In this document: one piece after another, positions 28,435-58,310 of the stretch
Layout: the number at the start of each line of letters is the position of its first letter
Numbering within the stretch: position 1 is the stretch's first letter
Origin: Lamellibrachia satsuma
Taxonomy: Eukaryota; Annelida; Polychaeta; Sabellida; Siboglinidae
Length of the DNA stretch: 64,000 nt
Assembly (NCBI GenBank): GCA_033239005.1
Contig: BSQZ01000074.1
Location: 813,501-877,500 of the forward strand
Direction of reading: 5' to 3'
The notes under the pieces: generated by a model
The model's database searches: none
Told to the model about the DNA's origin: nothing
The model's input: only the letters and a program-made list of their open reading frames with translations
Program-made: the position numbers and the translations under genes

Positions 28435-29035
28435 TGTTGCATGTGAGGAAACAAAGGGATTACTTTGACGGTTGCGTGCGCACTCGCGCATCGTTACAAT
28501 GGAATGCTATAACTACAGTAGTCGCACGGTGCGTCATTAACTGAAACGTATCGGTGGCGCTGTTGTCACGCTGTGCACACCGCGCGGTGAAGTCGACATA
28601 GTCACAGTGATTTGTCATTAAAAGACAAACACTTTCCAAGCAGCGACGATACCTGGTTCTTGAATAATTCGACTATAATTAAGGTAAGGCACTGTATTTT
28701 CTATGCATTTTGCTGCCATTTAGACGCATTATCGAAAACTTGTCATACCTAGTGTTATCATGACATAGTGGTATTATATCCTAGGGTATAGTCCCTAGTC
28801 CGCACACACCAGGCTTGCCTTATCTCGTTAACCACTGACGTGCTTGTCTCGCTTTATAGGACAGCTATTGGCGCAACGCTGTACGCTATTTAGTTAAGCT
28901 TCAGCTATAATATGTGTTTAATGAAAGTAAACCGAAACGGCAATATATTCTACGCCGCCAGCATTAACTGACCGGATCGTTACCTGTATAGATAGAAGTA
29001 ACACGCCCATTTTCATTATTTGGAAAGATGTATGT
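28435..29035 (-). repeat. Dispersed repeat A, copy 4 (inverted)
   Basis: The reverse complement matches 1650-2215: GGTTGCGTGCGCACTCGCGC is the inverted GCGCGAGTGCGCACGC block, and TACCTGGTTCTTGAATAATT and CTACGCCGCCAGCAT also appear. It separates the two copies of repeat C. Confidence 0.75.
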
Positions 29036-29359
29036 GACCTGTTAAATCTAGTGTCTTATGGGCTACTCTCCTAAATTATCTGACAATTGGCTTGGGAGAG
29101 GCAATTTTTTCATATTCTCCAATCTCTATTAACCTTTGCTCCAACAATATACATAGTATAAATATTAAAATTCTGGAGTTTCTATGTTTTAACCCGAAAA
29201 CCCACTGAGTGGCAGGCGGCGCAAGACAGGAGTGTTACCTTCCGGGAATGTGAATAGAAATTGCTCGTGATTGATTAGTTTTGTTGGTGGCGTCTGAATA
29301 TCTGAGCTTCACAAATGTCCTAGATGCACAACAATCATGGCGAACGCGCTGAATACAGT

Positions 29360-30440
29360 AAGCCCTATGATTGTGCGGTGAGTGACTACATGTGGTTGGC
29401 GTTGAGCCAAGCATTTGTGCGAAGTATTTTCGTTTTGACTATTTTCTTCCGTAAGCTTTGACAACGGCGTCACTCCTTGAGCATTCCGTTATGACTAAGG
29501 CATTTAATATAATTTTTAATCTGATGTTTGTAGCCGACGCGTACGTGAAATCAGCAGCACATGAAATTGTGTTTAGCAGACGTCCCTTTATGCTTGGTAA
29601 ATCAAAAGCGGATTATGTTGTTGTTGTTAAATATAAGTTGAGGGAATTTGTTTGTAAGGTTGACGTACTACATTTTAAACATTGGTTGAGGGTGCTGAAT
29701 CGAATGTTGCTGTCGACTGCGCTGTCGTGTCATTCTATTCCCTTTAAAATAACAAATAAACAATGGTCGCCACCGAGGTCATTTCTGCTACAGTCTGGAT
29801 ACTTGATCTTTAAGTAAACACAACACCGAGATCATAACAAAAGTGCGTCAACACACACCTGGAAACATTCGCCAATGCCATCAATACTGTTATTAGTATT
29901 TGTATCGTAATTTATAGCGTCCATCTTGGATTTTTCAAAATGTTGACCGTGGCCAATAAATATTTTTCTCATATTTAAACTTCTACGACGGTTGGTTTTA
30001 GTGGATTTTAAGGTTGATTTCAGTGGCTACAGCCATGTGTTGTGGCATTAGAATGTTGATATTAACATAGTTATCTTGAATAATGGTAGCTACCTTGGAT
30101 TTCTAGATGGTCAACCATATTTATCAATAATATTTCTCATGAACCCCTGTATCTTATGTGCATCCCCTCATAAGAGTCTGACTGACTCGGTGGGCAATGG
30201 ATTTGTTTGATTATATAGAGTGACATAACAGTGCGTCATACAGCAAAATTGGAGTCAGCGCCTTCAAGATAATTTTATTAAAACAGTGGTGTGACGACTT
30301 TTTCCCAATGTCACACTTTATTATATAAGCTTATATCTATCTCCGACCAGACTATGCATCTTCGCTAAATAGGGGTGTTTGCAGTATTACACCACTCCAG
30401 GCAGATATACCTGCTGAAACGTGGAACTTTTTCGCGCGTC
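29360..30440 (+). repeat. Dispersed repeat C, copy 2
   Basis: See copy 1; roughly 80-85% similar by eye. Open frames at 29458-29817 and 30375-30584 are not preserved in copy 1, which argues against coding. Confidence 0.75.
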
Positions 30441-31091
30441 ATGTGTGAATGTAAACTTGATCAGTTGCACTTCGTTCCACGTCCTGTCCTGATCGACTTG
30501 AACTGGACGCGCACCGCTAAGTTTAAAAAATACTTTCCAAGAATTACTCGTCCGACCAACGATGACGGGTCCAGTCCCAATTAAAATTAAGTCACGTTAC
30601 ATGTAACATCATCGACGACTGGCCACGTCCCAAATGCCCGAAAGTCGTAGGGACGTAGCCCATTGGTTAACGCAGTAACGTTCCACGATTTAACGGGGTG
30701 ATCTGTCAGGGGTACTGTTATACTCGACAGCCCCCCCTGGCGCGAGGTTGATACTATGTTACATTTACGCGAAGTACGGATGACACGAACACACTAACTA
30801 GCTACGCTGGGTCATGTAATATGTCACGAGTGACAATATAACGCTTACCTTATTAGACCACTGACGCTCATCACGTAGCAAATGCATTACATGTGTTTAT
30901 CTTGTTAAGTGACCATGAATATTCATGTCAGAGATCTGTTCTGCATTCAACCCGTTAATACTACAGTGCCATTGGATAAGTATGCTGTCCTGCGCACATT
31001 GACATGTATGTTGGTGCCTGTTATTGGACAATTGTGATTCATTCAACACGTGGCCAGAACAAACTCAAATGTTGGAGTGTCGCCAGTATTT
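30441..31091. other. Upstream region of gene 1
   Basis: Follows repeat C copy 2. Apart from the weak SINE-like head, I saw no coding or repeated content. Proximal promoter elements of gene 1 would lie at its right end. Confidence 0.4.
30645..30715 (+). repeat. Possible decayed tRNA-derived SINE head
   Basis: GGACGTAGCCCATTGGTTAACGC resembles an A box/D arm of SINE type, but no convincing B box follows. Confidence 0.25.
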
Positions 31092-31127
31092 TATATAAAC
31101 ACGCACCGCGTCAAATAGTAGACGGCA
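31092..31127 (+). promoter_or_regulatory. Candidate core promoter of gene 1 (TATA-like box)
   Basis: TATATAAA at 31092-31099 lies about 30 bp upstream of GTAGACGGCA (31118-31127), where a start site would fall. A good donor (ACG|GTATGT) follows at about 31153, and a good acceptor (TTGCTTTCAG) ends at 31939, just before the ATG exon of gene 1. This suggests a short non-coding first exon (about 31122-31152) joined to 31940. Inferred from sequence only. Confidence 0.3.
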
Positions 31128-31939
31128 ATCGTGTCGCGCGTGTACATGGTGACGGTATGTCGATTCCAAGTTAAAACGAAACGTATTGTGTTATTGCATT
31201 TGCGTTCGAATTCAGTAACGGTATTATTACATACACATTTTAACTATGTAGTAAATGGAAGTGTAACATGTAAGCAATCGTTTTTTGCGATAATTAAATG
31301 GACATAAAGAGGTTTATAGTGAAGACACATGGTGTTCATTATTTGGGCTGCTCGACGAAATGACGATGACGTAAGCAGTGAGGTTTATTCAAGTGCTTGG
31401 AGCGCCGTTGCAACGTTAAAAAACCTATCGAAAACCTCTGTCGCATTATACTGCAGTGCTGGACATCTTTTTTCGGTATACGGGAGCATTGAAACTACGC
31501 TGACTTACAGGAAGTATTTTGTTGCTGAATCGGTGCAGTTTGTTGCGTAATCATTCAACTAACAATGTCCCGTGAAAGGCTAAGAGGGAGATACCACGAT
31601 GATGGTCCTTGTCTTGTGACTATATTTTTAACATCCTGAAGCAGTTGTCCATAGGACAAGAATATGCGTTATGCATTAGTTACACCACTGTCGCTCACTA
31701 TGAACATCAGAGCAAAAAGCAATTATCACTGTTCGCCAGAAAACGGTATTCCACGCTGCAGTGGAACCGCCTTACCCTTCACAGAGGCTGTTTAGATGGT
31801 CGCTCTGGCCCAATGGATGGGGCAATTGATTTATTCGAATAAATTTATTGTGTGAGTTTCACGATATAACTATTTAGCGAATTCGACATGTACAATTATA
31901 TCATTGCAATTAGGAACTGTTGTGGCATCTTGCTTTCAG

Positions 31940-32001
31940 TGGTGTGTGCCTATCAATAGCCGTCGTGTGTGCACGAAATCTCACTCTTTCACTGTCTGAC
32001 A
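31940..32001 (+). other. Probable 5' UTR part of the first coding exon of gene 1
   Basis: The stretch follows a pyrimidine-rich 3' splice site ending in CAG at 31939 and runs to the ATG at 32002. It contains no in-frame upstream ATG. It is the likely untranslated leader of the exon encoding MGSTVSKSSS. Confidence 0.45.
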
Positions 32002-41045
<9,044 letters not shown>

Positions 41046-41395
41046 ACTTACGTGATCTTACATGGAGACACTATTACCCTTCAAGAGGCGCGAACTGTAT
41101 TTGCACTATGCGTAATTATGACAACGAGCATTTGCCAAGGATGCATTAATTAAACTCAGTTTACAGTAGTGTATGAAACACTGCAATAGTATCAACGACT
41201 TGTTGCGTCGGCAATATAATGTGGCATCAAACATATTTTACCGTTGAATGTAATACATGTGATATTCAGACTGAGAGAGTGTTCTTAACATGAAACACAT
41301 ACACAGCGTATTTGTTGAGTTCACTATGTGGAGTTTGCGATCCGTTGCGTGTATTTTCATTCAACAAACGTGGATACTCGAGTGAATCACACACT

Positions 41396-41429
41396 CAAGC
41401 ACTCACTCACGCACGCACGCACGCACTCA

Positions 41430-41485
<56 letters not shown>
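41396..41485. repeat. (CACT/CGCA)n then (AC)n microsatellite
   Basis: In the region downstream of the gene 1 stop codon, probably 3' UTR. Confidence 0.9.
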
Positions 41486-41488
<3 letters not shown>

Positions 41489-41888
41489 TGTATAATCTGG
41501 TGTGTCTAATGATAGCTAAACATAATGCGTTTTGGCTGTGTATGTTATTGTGCTGTTTAATCTGCTTGTAATCAGAAAATTGCTCGCAGTATTGTACGAT
41601 GTATAATACAGTATTTACTAATTCCTAGAGTACGCACGCTGTGAATAGTTGTATTGTGGTTCAGCGAATAACATACAATTGAGTAGCAAGAGGGCAGTGT
41701 GCAGTGACATAATCAAACGTATATGTAAGCTAATCATGTTTCATACTAATTATATGCATATTAATTACAACAAATAGCACGCTATTTATATCGTGATTAC
41801 GAAGTTCCGACTATGCATTCCGGCGACATCGTGTATGTAATTATGTTATATTGAAGTCCATTATTTTGTTGTTGGCGAACAAATGGCA

Positions 41889-41894
41889 AATAAA
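41889..41894 (+). terminator. Candidate polyadenylation signal of gene 1
   Basis: AATAAA on the + strand, about 840 bp after the gene 1 stop codon. I saw no earlier AATAAA in this 3' region. It implies a 3' UTR that includes the (AC)n tract at 41.4 kb. Confidence 0.35.
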
Positions 41895-41930
41895 ACAAAA
41901 TATAACTATTTTATAACCAACTGCTGTGTC

Positions 41931-41936
41931 TTTATT
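41931..41936 (-). terminator. Candidate polyadenylation signal of gene 2
   Basis: TTTATT on + reads AATAAA on -, about 480 bp beyond the gene 2 stop codon and only 37 bp from the + strand signal of gene 1. An ATTAAA variant also overlaps the gene 2 stop codon itself. Confidence 0.3.
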
Positions 41937-42415
41937 AGAATAATCAATTACATATAACTGATACTTCAAATTATTGCATTCTATACGTACAACTATATTC
42001 AGTACGTACTTTCAAATAATAACATTTAAAATCCTGATTCATGCACTTTTTACTATGTGAAATACTTCACAATAGTATGAATTTTAACAAGTATTGCAAA
42101 CATAAAATCCGTCGATATTATTCAATACTTTCAGTCAGATCGCATCTTTGTGATTCACAATCGTTCCAGTATTTGCTAATCAAACTATGAGTGTATCTTC
42201 TGAGAGGGTCCATTATGCAATGATTAAGTAATATGAAAATAAACAAGTATAACGAAGTGATATCCGATTATATGTCCGTCGTCTTATGTTTCTTGCCAAA
42301 TGGTCAACGTTGTATTTATGAATATTTTGTCCGCCATATTTCCGCAATTATTTCGTTTGCTGATATCCGTAAGTCCAGACAACTGATGACGTCATGCTGA
42401 GTATCATTGTGACTT

Positions 42416-50770
<8,355 letters not shown>

Positions 50771-50802
50771 TTTCGGAAATGTCACGATCCAATTAGGAGA
50801 AA

Positions 50803-52199
50803 CTGTAAAAACATTGATAAAAAAGAAGAAATATAGTTGTGCTGGAAGACATTATTTAGCTAGGTATTGTCTGATATAGGTATTATTTCACTACACATAT
50901 GAAAGTAAATATATTTTTTTTTTTTAGTGAATACAAAATAAACTACAAGTCAGCATGTGCAAATAAGTTTTACAATCTTGAAGCAGTGCTTCGTTCAGGT
51001 AAACAAGCCAGTACATATTAGCAATACCTTTCGAAGGACAATGCCATTGCGACCTGCCAGAAAACACGCGTTGCGAACGAGGACTTTCAGTGTACATGCC
51101 CTTTCATAACACGAACTGACATGTACTCACGCTATTCACAAATCCACATCGGTCAACGTACGGCTACTCCCTTTGGTTGTCATGTCACCATGGTGGTGTT
51201 TGTCACAAGACTGTAGGTCCATAAAATATGGGAGAGAAACCCAATGGTTAGCATTGTACTGCTCTCAAACGACAACCACTGACATGGTCAGGCAACATCG
51301 GATAGCAGTTCCGATAACTATGCTTCCTTCAATATTAATCTAATTGTCCCGTATCAAAGTACATGCTGATATGTTAGATGTGCATACGGTTACCTGCAGT
51401 TCTTGTTGAAGTATACCAACGACAATTGCCATCCAATATAATATAATATAAAAATCACTGTCGTCGGAAATATAAATTTCCTGTAAGCTGACCTAGATGA
51501 CTGGCCTCAATTCGCCACGAACTATCGAGTGCCGTCTACGGTGTGTACACAATGCCGTCAACGCGCCGACTAGTTCCAATGAATAAAAGACTACGCCATA
51601 ATCGCGCGCTTAGAGAAGCTTTGTAGAAATCCGCGATAACCTACGGCTAATTCTTTTGAATTTGTTCACGTGAACGTTGCGGTAATTACAACGTTGGGTT
51701 TCAAGTCTCAGACAACGCTGCCATACATAGTCAAATAGCACTGTCTACAAAATAGTCAACATGAGATGATTCGCTTGTAAAGTTGTTGCTCTGCCAGAAT
51801 GTTACAGTTACTGCGTATATCAAACTGCTTTAACTCGGAAATATGAAGCACAAAATACACACAGCTTCGATAAAGAATAGAATAGATAGGGCACAAGTCG
51901 ATGGCTCAATAATCCAATTTTCATCAATTCTGCAGTTACGGTATTTTGCGTTTGTCGTACAGTCACATTTTCTGAATATACTAATTTTATATATATAGTA
52001 AGATCTTAATGGTGTGGTCTATCCAATTGAAATGATTTACGCTCATCAGGAAAGAAGCTATATATTCGTGACGGTATGGACAGTTAATTCGTAACTGGCT
52101 GACTGACCGACTTGTCGGCTAAATGTGACCACAATGCGATTTTCAGACATTGTTTGATTGTTCTGTCCTACATTTCTCTATTTAATGTCGAAATGCATA
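50803..52199. other. 5' flank of gene 2
   Basis: A 5' UTR exon and promoter of gene 2 should lie here because of the splice acceptor at 50803. TGCCGTCTAC at 51530-51539 is the reverse complement of GTAGACGGCA found at the presumed start of gene 1, but no TATA box stands at the matching distance. Confidence 0.4.
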
Positions 52200-53360
52200 T
52201 ATGGCAATGTGCTAAGTAGCGGCCTGACAATGCTTGCAATAGCAGTCTGACAATGTGTTAAGTAGCGGCCTGGCAATGTATGTAATAGCTGCCTGACAAT
52301 GTGATAAGTAGCGGTCTGGCACTGTTTGAAATAGCAGCCTAACGATGGGTTGATTATCGTCTTGGCAATGTTTGAAATAGCAGCCTGAGGATGTGTTAAG
52401 TAGCGGCCTAGCAGTGTCTGAAATAGCAGCCTGACGATGTGTTAAGTAGAAGCCTGGAACTGTTTGAAAAAGCAGCCTGACAATGTGTTAAGTAGATACC
52501 TTGCAATGTTTGAAATAGCAGCCTGACAATGTGTTGGGTAGCGGCCTGGCAATGTTTGAAATAGCAGCCTGACAATGTGTTGAGTAGCTGCCTGGTAATA
52601 TTTGAAATAGCAGCTTGACAATGTGTTAATTAGCTACCTGGCAATGTATGAAATAACAGCCTGACGATGTGTTGAGTATCGTCTTGGCAATGTTTGAAAT
52701 AGCAGCCTGAGGATATGTTAAGTAGCGGCTTAACAATGTCTGAAATAGCAGTCTGACGATGTGTTAAGTAGAAGCCTGGCACTGTTTGAAAAAGCAGCCT
52801 GACAATGTGTTAAGTAGAGACCTTGCAATGTTTGAAATAGCAGCCTGACAATGTGTTGGGTAGCGGCCTGGATATGTTTGAAATAGCAGCCTGACAACGT
52901 GTTGATTAGCTGCCTGATAATGTTTGAAATAGCAGCCTGACACTGTGTTAATTAGCTATCTGGCAATGTATAAAATAACAGCCTGACGATGTGTTGAGTA
53001 TCGTCCTGGCAATGTTTGAAATAGCAGCCTGAGGATGTGTTAAGTAGCGGCCTAGCAATGTCTGACATAGCAGCCTGACGATGTGTTAAGTAGAAGCCTG
53101 GCACTGTTTGAAAAAAGCAGCCTGACAATGTGTTAAGTAGCGACCTGGCAATGTTTCAAATAGCAGCATGAGGATGTGTCAAGTAGCGGCCTAACAATAG
53201 CAGCCTGATGATGTGCTAAGTAGCGACCTGGCAATGTATGAAATAACAGTCTGACATTGTGTTATGTAGCGCCCTGGCAATGTGTAAAATAGCAGCCTGA
53301 TAATGTGTTAAGTAGCGGCCTGGCAGTGTTTGAAATAGCAGCCTAACAATGTGTTTTTAG
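52200..53360 (+). repeat. 46-bp minisatellite (two 23-bp halves), about 25 copies, 322-bp higher-order period
   Basis: Half units alternate between ATGTGTTAAGTAGCGGCCTG and ATGTTTGAAATAGCAGCCTG types. Rare variants such as GAGTATCGTC recur at about 52355, 52677 and 52999, exactly 322 bp (seven units) apart, each followed by the same order of variants (GAGGATGTG, then GTAGAAGCCTGG with AAAAAGCAG). Confidence 0.9.
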
Positions 53361-53440
53361 TAGCGTTGTTTAAAGACATTGACCATTGACTTGCTTCGGC
53401 TTTGCATTCATTCGCGGAAAAAGACCTACATTTGTGTCAT

Positions 53441-53770
<330 letters not shown>

Positions 53771-55431
53771 GCACACACGTGTTTATGTAATTACTGTAGC
53801 ACTCCGTTGTTATTTCGCAGCATGCATGGATATAATCGTGACACAGTTCCCTTCAAGCTCTTGGTTATGCGCAACAATAGTTTTTTCACAGCTGAACACT
53901 TGAGAGTGCCATAGGTACAATGAATATATTAAACTAGAACCGCACGTGAGTTTCCTAGAGATGCAAAATCAGGAAAAAATCCAGCGGTACCCTCAAACAG
54001 ACAGCACATTGTCCGGAAAACATTTATGAAGCTGTATTTAAATGCCTGTGCTTAAATGCAAGGAATTCAATCATTGCAATTTCATCAATGAATATTATTA
54101 TAGGTACTCATTTATACACCCGAGCAACTGGGCAACTGGGGCTGACATTGCCTAAGCTTCGAACGATAGCTTCGAACCCCTGTCCACCATGTTGATAGTC
54201 CCACGTTATACGACTGTTCCAGCGGGTTCCACCATGTTACACCTATTACATTAGCTTAGCAATGGTAGAAATTGCTGACACAATTACAGTTATGGGAATG
54301 TGGCAACAATTATTGTCTTTGTCAAGTTTTATAAATATTAACTTGACATTGCTCACATTCTACCATAAAATAGAGGGGCGCCATCTTCTAACTACACTTG
54401 GCCTAATACTGATTCAAATTGCTAATTATTTCAATAAAACACAGTGATATTATAGTTTGCCATATCCAAAGTCCAGCACATATGATCTATGCGTTGATAT
54501 GTGGATGCATTTTGAAAGTAGACATAATAGACGGATTTTTAATGTTCAAACTGGTTCAAACTACATAATGCTAATTATTTCAATAGCATAAAGTGATATT
54601 CTAGTATGCAATATCCAACGAACGTTTTTCAATGTACAATTACGTCTTGCTTATCCGCACATTTTGGAAACCAAGGGCCGGATTACCTAAGTCTGCGGAT
54701 TATTGAAACTCCGTAGTATCACCTTCCTGTGTATCGGCCTATGTGCTGCAATGGCTTGGCAAAATGTAGCGACACAAGAAGAGGAAAATAATGGCTAATA
54801 TATTTGTAAAGTTTCATTACATTTATATTGCTTTAATATTTTACTGATCTCCAATAACTGACTGGACCTTGATAGAAAAAATAGATATGATGTAAAACAA
54901 TCTCACCGATTCCGTTTGACGTTTGAAGGTGTGAGTGATCTAAAACAAACCAGTTAGGTGAATCAAATTCCAGTGTGCTCCTGCTAGTTGTTCCCCAAAA
55001 CGGTGTTCGAAAACGGAAAAGGAATATATACAATTTGCATAGTACATAATCCTTCCTCACATAAAGCGGATTACAGACAAACCACATTACAGAAGAACGG
55101 ACTAATGATACTTGAGACTGTAATCTGAAATAGCGGCCCCCGGTTGTTGACATGTCTACGCTCTATTTTAGTCAGTAATTGGTGTGCTAATCCATTCTTT
55201 GAATATCAGTACCGGCAAGACTTGGCACCATATCAATCACACTTGACAAATGTAGTGATGTTTTGGTCCATATCTGTCAATATGCTTGTACCGCTTCACA
55301 GGCCACTTGGATTTGAGAATTAGGCCGCTTTTCCAGCAATTAGCAGGCCGCGATAAAGCTACGGCTAAAGCAGCCGCGCATATTGAAAAACACAACCGTT
55401 CTACAGGACAACATGGCTGCTATGCCAGAGC
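53771..55431. other. Non-coding, little recognised
   Basis: A block of about 45 bp (GCTAATTATTTCAATA onward) occurs twice, at 54420 and 54571. A minus-strand open frame of 106 codons at 54833-55153 has no recognisable domain and no supporting splice context. Confidence 0.45.
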
Positions 55432-55910
<479 letters not shown>

Positions 55911-55913
55911 ATA

Positions 55914-55965
<52 letters not shown>

Positions 55966-55975
55966 ATATAATATA
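55911..55975. repeat. (AT)n microsatellite
   Basis: Directly outside the right arm of the inverted repeat. Confidence 0.9.
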
Positions 55976-56914
55976 TTTGTTTATAAATATAAAAAAAATA
56001 ATCAGGATAGGTACACCGTTTCACTCATCACACATGCCTCCATTATGCCTACATGTAGCCGTCAGTTTAATTTAATGCGACAACACTAGTATAATAATTA
56101 TTATATGTCACGTTCATGTACAACTATATCATAATAAATATCATGGTAAACAAACATAGTACTTACCTTATCAAATTGTATACAGCCAATATATGTACAC
56201 AGCTGGGCATGATATGATGCACATTTTATTGCAAAGCATGGGTTTACGTTAATGGAACAGTAATTACATTTTCTTGAACTTGTGTTGGATCAAGCATAGA
56301 CAACTGCGGACATGCCTCTTCATGTCCTCGACATCTGTTTTATAATGGCACTACGATTCTCTCCATATATTTGAATCTGCCAACATATTCTAGTATGCCA
56401 AAATCCATGTTGGAGTTGTTGTACGGAGATTGCTTAAGACCAACATGAAGGTGAAAAAAATAAATACGAGGAGAATACACCAAGAGAACAATAAACGAGG
56501 AGCGAAAAAAACGGTCATTGTCCTCCACCAACAAGTCCGCCCGCACAAACCACATAAATATCGAGAACCATCCATTTGTCTGGGATCACATAGAAGTAGA
56601 AGAAGACGCGTGAAAGAAGCGATATGGACACATATGCCAGAGGCGGTGTTCAACCGATATGAAAGGACCTAAGAACTTCCACACGTCTACGATGACGTGG
56701 TCTTATCACTCGTACCGTGGAAGCCATATTGATAAGATAGGCGGAATCTCTACATGTAATAATTTTTTTCGATATGATGATAAACTGTGGTATTTCGAAA
56801 TCAATGACGATAAGCGGACGGTTGTGTTTGCCATTGGCGTCGCCTGATTTGTTTCAACAAGTGGGCAATCACAGTTAAAATGTTCAGTTCGTTAATAAAC
56901 ACACTACAATAACA
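55976..56914. other. Non-coding, nothing recognised
   Basis: Overlapping short open frames on both strands at 56340-56850, rich in basic residues on +. No domain recognised. Confidence 0.4.
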
Positions 56915-57239
56915 CTATTGGGAGTAGATCTGGTATGCGTATATCGGCATGATTAATATATGACCATCACAACGATTGCCGAAATTCAGTTTGTTGACCG
57001 CAATCTGCTGTAGATTCGGGTTTATGGTGACCCTATTTTCGGTGGTTATTCTGTACGTGCTCATTTTTTTGCAGTGAGTGTTTTGATATTTCTTATCAAC
57101 GAGAAATTCAAGTCTCAGCAGGTGGTCTTTTGCCACAACACCAGCGACCATATAATAGTCGCGATTCAGCCGTTGGCCTTGAGCCATGTAAATCCGTCGG
57201 TAATCAATACTGGCAAACAACACCTTCAACCTACAAATA
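56915..57239 (-). CDS. Possible orphan terminal exon (hypothetical)
   Basis: A minus-strand open stretch of about 107 codons starts directly after a plausible 3' splice site (TTTATTTGTAG at 57250-57240) and ends at a TAG at 56915. The peptide (for example FASIDYRRIY and MAQGQRLNRDYYMVAG) is not low-complexity, and its codon use looks ordinary. I do not recognise a family and found no convincing upstream exon. It could be a last exon of a minus-strand gene, a retro-element remnant or chance. Confidence 0.25.
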
Positions 57240-57651
57240 AAATTTCCTAGTACAAAGCTAAAAATACCGATAGTGTCAATGAAGCATACACATTAAGAGT
57301 CAAACTAGGTTGTTGAACGACGCCAACAAGTCTGCGCAAACGAATCAGGATAAAACGAAAGCAATTAACTGTCTATGTAAACAAGTTGATTGCTACCACA
57401 GTTTCGTGTTTCATAATTGCATTCCCACAGAGCTTGATTAAGTAAATATGACACCCAATTGTTGTATGCGATTGTGGGAATACAAAACATGCTCATTTCA
57501 TGGATAAAGGTTGTTTCGCGTGACGTCGTTAATTTAAGTAATCAACTACAATTTTCCTATTATAGGGAATTAACTACTACGAACACATATCCCGTTGTAT
57601 TGCAACATGCTAAAACACACCCACCCACTGTATTTGTATTCATATACGGTT

Positions 57652-57652
<1 letters not shown>

Positions 57653-57703
<51 letters not shown>

Positions 57704-57710
57704 CGTATAC

Positions 57711-57787
<77 letters not shown>

Positions 57788-57788
57788 G
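57653..57788. repeat. (GT)n(AT)n(GT)n compound microsatellite
   Basis: TG units on both sides of an (AT)n core that contains ACATATACGTATACGT. Confidence 0.95.
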
Positions 57789-58204
57789 CATATGTCACAT
57801 GCACACTACCACGCACTTACACACAGGCACATGCACACACGTACATACAAATAAACACGAATATACACGCATATACTCGTTTGCAAGTGCAAGTTCAAGA
57901 ATACACTTGAATGTATACTTCTACCCATGTACACACACGTATGCACTTATGAACACACGAACACACACTTGCGTACACGTACAATCATAATCGAATAAAC
58001 ACAAACACACGCACATACAAAAACATATACAAGCACAAGGTACACACGCATTCACACGGAAACACTATCGCACTCTCATAATTTAATGCATAGTTAATGC
58101 AGAACTAAACATTTTGTTTTCACCTAGTCGTATGACTCGTGTGTGCTTATGTGTGAACACACATGCGAAGACTTTGGTGACGAAGCAAGCTCGTGTATAA
58201 CTGA
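57789..58204. other. AC-rich non-coding sequence
   Basis: Degenerate ACAC/ACAT text, likely the remains of a microsatellite. Confidence 0.5.
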
Positions 58205-58310
58205 CCATCGTTGAAGAACGCTATGCTTCACAGTGACTCGGCGGTTAGAGCGCTGAATTGTTTACTGAGAGGACCAGGGTTCGATTCCACCTGCTGCTGT
58301 TTCACAATTT
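58205..58310 (+). repeat. tRNA-derived SINE head or tRNA pseudogene
   Basis: GACTCGGCGGTTAGAGCGCT resembles a pol III A box with its D arm. GGGTTCGATTCC, about 30 bp later, is a full B box. The anticodon stem does not pair properly, so it is not a functional tRNA gene. No second copy was recognised in this window. Confidence 0.5.

Noticed and set aside
29458..29817. 119-codon open frame as a host gene
   Set aside because: It lies inside repeat C, and the matching region of the other copy (26.9-27.5 kb) does not keep the frame.
58205..58310. Functional tRNA gene
   Set aside because: A and B boxes are present, but the anticodon and acceptor stems do not pair, so it is more likely a SINE head or tRNA pseudogene.
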